A model generated the notes under the pieces. It did not search any database. It had not been told where the DNA came from and saw nothing but the letters and a program-made list of their open reading frames with translations. Below, one piece after another: positions 1 through 5,213 of a DNA stretch of 5,239 nt (positions are counted from its first letter, which is position 1; each line of letters starts with the position of its first letter). This DNA comes from Verrucomicrobiota bacterium. GTDB lineage: Bacteria > Verrucomicrobiota > Verrucomicrobiia > Chthoniobacterales > UBA10450. The position numbers were made by a program, and so were the translations under genes. The DNA lies in the NCBI GenBank assembly GCA_003219395.1, contig QHOR01000004.1, positions 1 to 5,239 of the forward strand. The letters are read 5' to 3'.

Positions 1-17
1 GACATTAGGGCTCGGTT

Positions 18-1703
18 ATGGCGCGGAAAACCTACCTTGAGCATTACCGGGTCCGCCTTGCCTACGATGGCGCACCGAGTGAGCTTGGCCGAGACGGCGG
101 AGCAGTTGCTTACGAAGCAGTAGACGAACGCTCCGGCGAACCGGTTGTCCTAACGCTAGTCCCAGTAGAAGGCATCGATCCTGCCGTCCGGGAGCAATTC
201 GAAAAGCAGGCGAGAGCTGTGCAGCGACTGCGCCATGTCAATATTGCCAAGGTACTTGATTTTGGACGCGAAGGCGAAGATTACGTTTATGTCTCTGAGC
301 ATTTGCCTGGTGAGACGCTTGCTGGGTGGATTGCGCAGCACGGTCCAATGCCGGCTGACGCCACGTTGCGTGTGGCAGAACAAGTCGTAAGCGTGCTTTC
401 TTCTGCCAGTTTTCACAAGCTTCCGTTTCCGCCTGTTCAGCCCCAGGACATCATCGTGGTACCGGGACAAACTCCCGAGGGCGGCTGGCCATCAGTAAAG
501 GTGACGAACTTCGGGTTAACCGGCCTGGAGGCACCCGCGGAAAGCACGCCGCCCGGCGAGACTCCGCCCCCCCGTATACCAGCTGAACGTGACCCAGACC
601 AAACAGAAGTGCATGAACAAATGTCCTCTGGGCAGCAGTCTACTCTCGCTGGACCTCGAGGTGAGCATCAAACGAGAGGTCTTCGCGCGGAGATCTATTC
701 GCTCGGCGCGACGATGTATTTTCTTCTGACCGGCATTGAGCCTTCGGCTGAGGCGCTCCGGCAGGCTCCGAAGCTTTCAGGATTTCCAAAACCGCTCCGA
801 AGCTTGTTATCCAAGATGTTGCATCCCAATCCCGATCAGCGTCCAAAAGACTTGATCGTGCTAGGAGAAATGATTCGGAGTTGCCTTGTAAAAATTGAAC
901 GCCGGCTCGCAGTGGCACATCGATACGGCATTCCGTTCAGGACGACAATTGCGAGACCCGACCAGGCTAGGCCGCGGCGTCTTCTGCGAACAGCATTGGC
1001 CTTTGGCGCTATCGTTGTGGCTGCAGCGGTGCTCGCCTTATTCCTGCTGCCAGGTGGGGCCAGTAAAATCTTACGTCGCTCTCGTGAGACAAAACCGATT
1101 GGCGTTCTCGTCGGCGTTCCCGAATCTTCACCAGCGCCTGCCTCTGTCCAAAATGCTGCTACGCCAGCGGCCGCGGCGACTGTGCTGTCGCAGGCAGCAA
1201 ATACGACTATGGGGTCCGTGAATCAATCAGCGACCGATCGCGCGGGAGTTCCCAACTCGTCTCAAGGTGTGTCCCCCGATCTTCAACAACCTCAAACCTC
1301 AAGTAGTGAACCGCAGACCTCTACCACCCAAAATGGCGTCGCGGCTGCTTCGCCAAGCGCATCTGCCGAAAATCCCCCTGAGGCCGAGCTCGCTGATTCA
1401 TCCGCGAAAGCTTCCGACGCTGCGCAGCCGACCACTGCCGCTCAGTCGAGTTCAGCTGGGAAGAAGAAACGCATTGCTTCGACATCGCTACCTCGCCAGG
1501 GTTCCGTGCGCGTCCGAATGCTCGGAATAACGCCGGATGGAAGGATAATCTATCGTTTACCGTCGGGCCGTACCAGAATCATTGCGCCTGATTCCGATCA
1601 AAACCAAGTCGGTCCGCGCAGGCGCCGCCGCGTTCCCATCCAGCGCGATGAGATGTTCGCTCCTCCGGCTCAATATGGGCCAGATTATCTTCCCTACGAT
1701 TAG
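18..1703 (+). CDS. Membrane-anchored Hanks-type pseudokinase with extracytoplasmic low-complexity tail
   Basis: The first ~285 residues follow the bacterial Ser/Thr kinase fold: a glycine-loop remnant (LGRDGGAVAYEAVD, 23-36), a HxNI-like segment (RHVNIAKVL, 72-80), a hinge (YVSEHLPGETLAGWI, 90-104), a helix-F signature (EIYSLGATMYFLLTG, 225-239) and the helix-I arginine (NPDQRP, R275). The catalytic residues are gone: the VAIK lysine is T46, the helix-C glutamate is Q64, HRDxKPxN reads FPPVQPQD (127-134), and DFG is NFG (164-166). The activation segment (about 167-222) is long, Pro/Ser/Gln-rich and has no APE. I infer a non-phosphorylating sensor or scaffold. One membrane helix (about 323-345) is flanked by basic residues on both sides, so topology is inferred from the cytoplasmic kinase fold. 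A Ser/Ala/Gln/Pro linker (about 366-482) leads to a compact module (about 495-525), an RRRRR stretch and a Tyr/Pro-rich end. An in-frame TAG at 6-8 shows the gene starts within the window; AGGG lies 7 nt before the ATG. A C7 run (567-573) does not break the frame. Confidence 0.87.
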   Translation: MARKTYLEHYRVRLAYDGAPSELGRDGGAVAYEAVDERSGEPVVLTLVPVEGIDPAVREQFEKQARAVQRLRHVNIAKVLDFGREGEDYVYVSEHLPGETLAGWIAQHGPMPADATLRVAEQVVSVLSSASFHKLPFPPVQPQDIIVVPGQTPEGGWPSVKVTNFGLTGLEAPAESTPPGETPPPRIPAERDPDQTEVHEQMSSGQQSTLAGPRGEHQTRGLRAEIYSLGATMYFLLTGIEPSAEALRQAPKLSGFPKPLRSLLSKMLHPNPDQRPKDLIVLGEMIRSCLVKIERRLAVAHRYGIPFRTTIARPDQARPRRLLRTALAFGAIVVAAAVLALFLLPGGASKILRRSRETKPIGVLVGVPESSPAPASVQNAATPAAAATVLSQAANTTMGSVNQSATDRAGVPNSSQGVSPDLQQPQTSSSEPQTSTTQNGVAAASPSASAENPPEAELADSSAKASDAAQPTTAAQSSSAGKKKRIASTSLPRQGSVRVRMLGITPDGRIIYRLPSGRTRIIAPDSDQNQVGPRRRRRVPIQRDEMFAPPAQYGPDYLPYD

Positions 1704-1724
1704 TCGGCCGGAAGCCACGGCGAC

Positions 1725-1747
1725 GAGACAGCGGTGCCAGCTGTTTC
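1725..1747. other. Small hairpin between the pseudokinase and CHAP-like genes
   Basis: GAGACAGC (1725-1732) pairs with GCTGTTTC (1740-1747), giving 8 bp with one G-T wobble around a 7-nt loop. It starts 21 nt after the pseudokinase stop and ends 18 nt before the GTG of the next gene. No T-tract follows, so it is not a standard intrinsic terminator. It could attenuate or stabilise a shared transcript, or be chance. Confidence 0.3.
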
Positions 1748-1765
1748 CTGTCTTCTCACAGGTCA

Positions 1766-2734
1766 GTGTTTGCCCTAAGAACAGTTGGAAAAAAATCAAA
1801 AAAAAAGCTTGCCTCGTGGCGCAATTCTGGGCATAACCTCGCCTCCGTGGGGAAACGACCTGCCCTTTGGGCATTCGCAACTGCATCACTCCTTGCCATT
1901 TCCAGCGCCGACCTCCGCGCGCAGGCATTGGCTCCTCCTACCTTGGATCTCGCCAGCCATGACCAGAAGAAGCCCGATGACATCGTTCAGGTGATTACAC
2001 AGAAGTCGACACAGGGCACCCCGGAAGAGCCGGTCAAAGCGATCACGGAAAAGCGACTACCTGACGCCGCGAAGAAAGCACCACGACCGGTCAAGCAAGA
2101 ACCGCCGCCAGCAATAGCCAAGGAGCCGACACAAGCGATGACGAAAAAGACGACGACTACGATCCCCCAGAAGCCATCGCAAACAGCTGCCAAAGAATCG
2201 GCGCGAACTTTTGCCATAGAGCCAGTGCGACCGATGGGTCAACAGGCAACGATGGCGCCGACAAAGTCCGGTTTCCATTTCAGTTTCAAAAGCCCTGAGG
2301 GCAAAAAAGAGTCCGTCCCTGTCATCACACAATATTATCCGCAGCAGATTGTTTACCCGTACGCCAAGATCGATCGGCACATCGATAGTAGGCTGATGCA
2401 AGCGGCAACGATCGCTCAGGAACGGGCCCATGCGCATTCGCGCTCGAGATGCTGGCATTATGTAAAAGATGCCCTGCTTGCATCCGGTGTTATCGAGTCC
2501 CGGCCGAAAACCGAACTCGCCAGAGATGCCGCATCCGAGCTCGTCAGTAACTACGGGTTCAAGCGGCTTCCAGTGACAGATCCATTCTCTGCGCCAGTCG
2601 GCTCGGTACTCGTTTACGGCAGTGCCCGCAGCGTCGGGCACGTGGAGCTTCGCACCCGAGACGGTTTTGTGAGCGATTTCCGTTCCAAAACGCCATCTCG
2701 CCGTCCCCTACTCGGCGTATACGCTAAACTGTAA
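1766..2734 (+). CDS. Exported protein with Lys/Pro-rich linker and C-terminal CHAP/NlpC-P60-like domain
   Basis: The N-terminus is very basic (KKSKKK, 9-14), followed by a hydrophobic stretch (about 33-48) and a signal-peptidase-I-like site RAQA (cleavage after A54), so the protein is probably exported. Residues 65-167 are a Lys/Pro/Thr/Ala/Gln linker with degenerate units such as AITEK, AIAKEP and AMTKK, plausibly a wall-spanning spacer. The C-terminal ~120 residues resemble papain-fold peptidoglycan peptidases: C229 in SRCWHYVKDALLASG starts a helix as the nucleophile does, and APVGSVLVYG (276-285) followed by GHVELRTRDGFVSDF supplies H292, with E294 or D304 as a possible third residue. In CHAP and NlpC/P60 enzymes such Cys/His pairs cleave stem-peptide bonds or act as amidases; activity here is inferred. 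It follows the pseudokinase gene by 62 nt on the same strand, suggesting an operon. The start is uncertain: GTG 1766 has only a weak, too-close AGG, while GTG 1847 (residue 28) gives a tidier signal peptide but has no Shine-Dalgarno. Confidence 0.82.
   Translation: MFALRTVGKKSKKKLASWRNSGHNLASVGKRPALWAFATASLLAISSADLRAQALAPPTLDLASHDQKKPDDIVQVITQKSTQGTPEEPVKAITEKRLPDAAKKAPRPVKQEPPPAIAKEPTQAMTKKTTTTIPQKPSQTAAKESARTFAIEPVRPMGQQATMAPTKSGFHFSFKSPEGKKESVPVITQYYPQQIVYPYAKIDRHIDSRLMQAATIAQERAHAHSRSRCWHYVKDALLASGVIESRPKTELARDAASELVSNYGFKRLPVTDPFSAPVGSVLVYGSARSVGHVELRTRDGFVSDFRSKTPSRRPLLGVYAKL
1789..1806 (+). repeat. Paired homopolymer A runs (A7 and A9) near the gene start
   Basis: Seven A residues (1789-1795), then TC, then nine A residues (1798-1806). 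If translation starts at GTG 1766 these are codons 8-14 of the exported protein. A gain of one A shifts into a frame that stops at 1834-1836; a loss of one A shifts into a frame that stops near 1994. If the start is GTG 1847 the runs lie in the leader. Such runs are prone to polymerase slippage and to sequencing error. Confidence 0.8.
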
Positions 2735-2827
2735 GTTTGAAGCTTCGGGAATAAACGTCGACGAGCAAAATCGTTGCGTGGGCGGATTACCTGTTTGGGA
2801 GACGCCCGACTTCCATATTGCAATTAA
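2735..2827. other. Convergent intergenic gap with weak stem-loops
   Basis: This gap separates the ends of two convergent genes. It holds a 6-bp hairpin (2759-2764 with 2771-2776, loop GCAAAA, one wobble) and a GGGCG/CGCCC inverted repeat (2780-2784 with 2803-2807). Neither is followed by a T-tract on either strand, so I do not call an intrinsic terminator, although some termination signal is expected here. I see no small gene. Confidence 0.4.
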
Positions 2828-3244
2828 TCAGAGTTCGCGTGGGCATGGGAGGGAGCCGGCCGAAATAATTTGCAGCGTCATAAACTGCGGATGCGCATTC
2901 ATCCAGGATATCGCTTCTCGCTTTGTTTCAAAAAAGCGGTCGACGACGATCGCTTTAAGTTGATTCGCGGTTCGTCCACAAAGACGAGCCGCTTTGCGGC
3001 TAGTGACCGCCGGTCCGGTATCGACTGCGGTGCACGTTTCATCGGGGAAAACAATTTTGCTGCCATAAGGGATTCGCTTGGGATCGACCGCGCAATGTCC
3101 GGCGCGCAAATGTCGACCGGTGCTGGCGTATTTAGGGCCTTCGCCTGCCCAGTAACACGTAACGCGCGCCAGGACCGAGTCCTGGCTGGCAAAAGCGGTC
3201 GATGCCAGCCCTAGCAAAAAAATAAGTATGTGAAAGGATTTCAT
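2828..3244 (-). CDS. Small exported 3D-domain protein (RlpA/MltA-like double-psi beta-barrel)
   Basis: The 138-residue product starts MKSFHILIFLLGLASTAFA, a good signal peptide with AFA cleavage after residue 19. The rest matches the 3D domain, named for three conserved aspartates: D54 in AVDPKRIPYGSKI, D75 in AVDTGPAV and D102 in VVDRFFETKREA. This fold is shared with the C-terminal barrel of MltA-type lytic transglycosylases and with RlpA-like and Sps-type proteins, so an envelope or peptidoglycan role is likely, though catalysis cannot be asserted. The protein is only the domain plus signal peptide, with no LysM or SPOR partner. Five cysteines (30, 51, 71, 89, 134) suggest disulfides in an oxidising compartment, with one left unpaired. 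I chose ATG 3244 because it gives a clean signal peptide and is preceded by GGAG; a longer TTG start at 3289 would add 15 polar residues ahead of it. It is convergent with the CHAP-like gene, so the two are not co-transcribed. Confidence 0.86.
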   Translation of the reverse strand: MKSFHILIFLLGLASTAFASQDSVLARVTCYWAGEGPKYASTGRHLRAGHCAVDPKRIPYGSKIVFPDETCTAVDTGPAVTSRKAARLCGRTANQLKAIVVDRFFETKREAISWMNAHPQFMTLQIISAGSLPCPREL

Positions 3245-3247
3245 AAT

Positions 3248-3251
3248 CTCC
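3248..3251 (-). promoter_or_regulatory. Ribosome binding site supporting the ATG 3244 start
   Basis: On the minus strand the leader reads TTGGAGATT then ATG. GGAG is only 3 nt from the start codon, which is short but usable. With the signal peptide that follows, it favours ATG 3244 over the upstream TTG at 3289. Confidence 0.5.
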
Positions 3252-3386
3252 AAGCATTGCTCCGATGTTGTCGAGTCTCGGTTGAACAAGCCATTCTCGA
3301 TGCCGTGAGACTTGAGTTGTAGCCTCGGATTCGGATAGCCCCGGCGCGCTAGTCACCAAGGACATCACGCGAACTTGACGATGACT

Positions 3387-3426
3387 CGCCGCGGCGAGCC
3401 GGCCTCTCTATAAAGAGGTGGGCTCG
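3387..3426. repeat. 10-bp perfect palindrome overlapping a two-part hairpin
   Basis: CGCCGCGGCG (3387-3396) is a perfect palindrome. It overlaps a hairpin with an outer stem CGAGCC/GGCTCG (3395-3400 with 3421-3426), a 2x2 internal mismatch, an inner stem CCTCT/AGAGG (3403-3407 with 3414-3418) and a loop CTATAA. It lies about 65 nt past the GNAT stop in that gene's direction. No T-tract follows on either strand, so it may be a 3' UTR structure, a factor-dependent terminator, or a protein-binding or repeat element. Confidence 0.6.
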
Positions 3427-3490
3427 GATGTCAAATGATCAACGCGAGAAAAGTGACGCCGCACAATTTTGAAAGAACTGGCGAAAAGAA

Positions 3491-4042
3491 CTAATGGCGG
3501 CCCGCCAGAAGCATCTCGTTGCTCGCGACAAATCCTAGTCTCTCGTAAATGGGGCGGCCTTGACCCGAAGCATGCAGTACGAGTCGGTCGAGCCGCTCGC
3601 TTCTTGACCAAGCGACGATCTCCCTAATGAGCAGACGGGCGACGCCATGCCTGCGCCATTGCGGTTCGGTGAAGACATTTATTATTGTTCCTTGCCGACC
3701 CTCTCCAATCGTCGACGCGGCGATTGGACGTGGCAGGATCGATTGCAACTGAATACCAGCACCTCCAACAATCGTTTCCGGTTTATCAGCCGGAGTTGCA
3801 AGCCAGCCGATGTAATCACCGCTATCGATCCAGTGCTCCAGTCGTGCCTGCGCTTTCGTGCGCAGAACCTCAAAGGCGTCGCCGGAAACGTCTCCCATAT
3901 CCTGAAACATCCGTGCGCGATGCCAGGCGATCACGGCCGCATCCCGCACGGTAGCACGACGAATTTTAAAGGCGGATGCGAGCCCTGATGGCGGATAATC
4001 GCCTGAATAGATACAACCCTCTTTTTCTTCAGCTCTTTGCAT
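3491..4042 (-). CDS. GNAT-family N-acetyltransferase
   Basis: The 183-residue product has the length and order of a GNAT domain. The segment FKIRRATVRDAAVIAWHRARMF (25-46) is the usual first strand and helix. A central strand region (GWLATPADKPETIVGGAGI, 79-97) precedes motif A, IINVFTEPQWRRHGVARLLI (120-139), whose RRHGVA matches the acetyl-CoA pyrophosphate-binding R/Q-x-x-G-x-A/G loop. Motif B is LVLHASGQGRPIYERLGFV (154-172), with Y166 where GNAT enzymes often carry the general-acid tyrosine. These enzymes move an acetyl group from acetyl-CoA to an amine; the substrate cannot be read from the sequence. The first ~24 residues are a polar extension. It has no signal peptide and is probably cytoplasmic. 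It diverges from the metallopeptidase gene across about 75 bp. ATG 4042 is supported by AAGG 7 nt upstream. Confidence 0.9.
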   Translation of the reverse strand: MQRAEEKEGCIYSGDYPPSGLASAFKIRRATVRDAAVIAWHRARMFQDMGDVSGDAFEVLRTKAQARLEHWIDSGDYIGWLATPADKPETIVGGAGIQLQSILPRPIAASTIGEGRQGTIINVFTEPQWRRHGVARLLIREIVAWSRSERLDRLVLHASGQGRPIYERLGFVASNEMLLAGRH

Positions 4043-4049
4043 TCAATTA

Positions 4050-4053
4050 CCTT
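4050..4053 (-). promoter_or_regulatory. Ribosome binding site of the GNAT gene
   Basis: On the minus strand AAGG sits 7 nt before ATG 4042, with a second AGGA slightly further upstream (4056-4059). The spacing supports this start for the acetyltransferase. Confidence 0.6.
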
Positions 4054-4074
4054 GTTCCTGACACTGCCGATTCA

Positions 4075-4102
4075 ACATTAGCGCGCAGCCCTTCACACCC
4101 AA
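4075..4102 (-). promoter_or_regulatory. Candidate sigma-70-like promoter for the GNAT gene
   Basis: On the minus strand TTGGGT (4097-4102) and TAATGT (4075-4080) are 16 bp apart, a modest match to -35 and -10 boxes, about 32 nt upstream of ATG 4042. Assignment is by consensus alone. The divergent metallopeptidase gene must also have its promoter near here, but I could not pick one with confidence. Confidence 0.3.
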
Positions 4103-4117
4103 CAGCGAACTCAGAAC

Positions 4118-5170
4118 TTGGCAAGGCGTGACAGCACGTTGCTGGATGATACCATGCGCGAAATGGAAGCTGCAGGCTGGCCGTCGTTGAGTGACGAGGA
4201 ACTTCTCGAGCGCCGCATCGCCGCGCTGGGTCTGCATCTTGAAGGCACTGCCCTGGAACCGCTCATCCGTCAATTATATGATGAATTATCGGCGCGTGGT
4301 CTTGTGTTTCATCCACCGTGTCACGTCGGCGATGAATGGTTTGTGCCAATCGGGATCCCGGCCATTTTCATTCCTTTTTTTCTCGTGCACGATCGCTTGC
4401 GGGCGCTGGAACGGACCATGATGCTCGAGGTAGAGGGAGGGACGCCGGACTGGTTCATGAAATTAATGCGACATGAAGCGGGCCACGCTTACATGTACGC
4501 ATATCGCCTGACCCGTAAGAAAAGGTGGCAGGAGCTTTTCGGACAAACCTCGCGCGAGGAAACGCCGGATAGTTACCGGCCTCGCCCGTTCAGCCGCAGC
4601 TATGTCATGCATCTCGAGGACTGGTATGCGCAGAGCCATCCGGATGAAGATTTCGCCGAAACCTTCGCGGTCTGGCTTACGCCGGGCCTCGACTGGCGAA
4701 AGCGTTACGCGCGCTGGCGCGCGCTCCAAAAACTGGAATACGTCGATGAGTTAATGGGCTCATTAGCGGGCAAGCCACCAGTTCAGATGCCCGAGTATCG
4801 CGTCGCTGATTATGATTTCTTAAATGTTAAGCTCAAGACTTACTACGCGCGCAAACGCAAGCTATACGAAGATACGTATCCAGATTTTTATGATGCGGAT
4901 CTGCGGCAGCTCTTTGCAGCCCCCTCGGGAATTAAAGCCAGCGTTTACCTGCAACGGCGGCGGCGGCGATTGTTGAACGCGGTCTGTGAATGGACGAATG
5001 AAAATAAGTTCCGGGTGAACCAGCTCCTGGCCCGGTTGACTCGCCGCTGCGACCAGCTCGAGCTCCACGTGCTGAATGACGATCCACAACAGGATTTTCG
5101 CGTCTCCGCATTTATTACCACGCTGGTGATGAATTATCTTTTCACCGGGAAATTTAAGCGCACGAAATAA
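4118..5170 (+). CDS. Putative zinc metallopeptidase (HEAGH ... EDFAE, Peptidase_Mx-like)
   Basis: The sequence MKLMRHEAGHAYMYAYRL holds the zinc motif HEAGH (119-123): H119 and H123 as ligands, E120 as catalytic base. About 55 residues later, YVMHLEDWYAQSHPDEDFAETFAVWL (162-187) carries an acidic EDFAE segment (E177-E181) that should give the third ligand, as in gluzincin-type putative zinc-binding metallopeptidases where HExxH is followed by HPxEDxAE. A proteolytic or peptide-trimming role is inferred from these motifs; the substrate is unknown. Residues 76-91 are strongly hydrophobic but too short for a confident membrane helix, and there is no signal peptide, so it is probably cytoplasmic. 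No N-terminal zinc ribbon is visible. The last ~160 residues are basic, with an RRRRR run (280-284), and I do not recognise them. The start is unsure: TTG 4118 has no Shine-Dalgarno; ATG 4154 (residue 13) is a plausible alternative with weak GGA upstream and would give 338 residues. The frame is closed by TAG at 4079-4081. Confidence 0.83.
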   Translation: MARRDSTLLDDTMREMEAAGWPSLSDEELLERRIAALGLHLEGTALEPLIRQLYDELSARGLVFHPPCHVGDEWFVPIGIPAIFIPFFLVHDRLRALERTMMLEVEGGTPDWFMKLMRHEAGHAYMYAYRLTRKKRWQELFGQTSREETPDSYRPRPFSRSYVMHLEDWYAQSHPDEDFAETFAVWLTPGLDWRKRYARWRALQKLEYVDELMGSLAGKPPVQMPEYRVADYDFLNVKLKTYYARKRKLYEDTYPDFYDADLRQLFAAPSGIKASVYLQRRRRRLLNAVCEWTNENKFRVNQLLARLTRRCDQLELHVLNDDPQQDFRVSAFITTLVMNYLFTGKFKRTK

Positions 5171-5180
5171 CCAGCAGTAT

Positions 5181-5213
5181 TGTCATCTCGAGCGAGATCG
5201 AGACATCTCTCGA
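5181..5213. repeat. Hairpin-forming TCTCGA/TCGAGA repeat, probable dispersed intergenic element
   Basis: Starting 10 nt after the metallopeptidase stop, TCTCGA (5186-5191) pairs with TCGAGA (5198-5203) across a 6-nt loop, and the same TCGAGA can pair with a second TCTCGA (5208-5213) across a 4-nt loop. Two mutually exclusive hairpins result. The general form (TGTCATCTCGAGCGA ... TCGAGA) resembles short repeats scattered between genes in many environmental bacterial genomes; that resemblance is from memory. It may serve as a 3' end structure; there is no T-tract. Confidence 0.55.

Larger units (their letters stand above)
3245..3490. other. Non-coding interval between the 3D-domain and GNAT genes
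   Basis: This 246-bp stretch lies downstream of the GNAT gene and upstream of the 3D-domain gene, both on the minus strand. I find no credible open frame. It should hold the promoter of the 3D-domain gene, but I see no convincing -35/-10 pair. It contains an interrupted inverted repeat AGTCTC (3274-3279) and GAGACT (3307-3312), and the palindrome/hairpin complex listed separately. Confidence 0.6.

Noticed and set aside
561..580. C7 run (567-573) in the pseudokinase gene as a possible frameshift or sequencing error.
   Set aside because: The kinase-like fold continues in the same frame on both sides (NFG before, EIYSLG after), so the frame is intact.
1789..1830. Minus-strand T-runs (reverse of A7/A9) preceded by a GCC/GGC stem, resembling an intrinsic terminator.
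   Set aside because: The stem is only about 3 bp before bulging, and no minus-strand gene lies immediately upstream for it to serve.
1557..1928. A 123-residue minus-strand frame spanning the pseudokinase/CHAP-like gap.
   Set aside because: It overlaps coding DNA at both ends, has an unnatural composition with a poly-Phe stretch from the A runs, and shows no start signals or recognisable motif.
2057..2641. A 194-residue open frame on the minus strand opposite the CHAP-like gene.
   Set aside because: It is antisense to a gene with a clear signal peptide and a Cys/His domain. Its product is Cys/Arg/Trp-rich, as expected from the reverse complement of the Lys/Pro-rich linker, with no domain.
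2759..2807. Stem-loops between the convergent genes as a bidirectional terminator.
   Set aside because: The stems are 5-6 bp with mismatches or long loops and lack T-tracts on both strands.
3245..3289. A longer start (TTG 3289) for the 3D-domain protein.
   Set aside because: It places 15 polar residues before a textbook signal peptide, while ATG 3244 has GGAG just upstream.
3647..3988. Plus-strand frames of 113 and 89 residues opposite the GNAT gene.
   Set aside because: They lie wholly inside the acetyltransferase, whose motifs A and B are clear, and they have no motif of their own.
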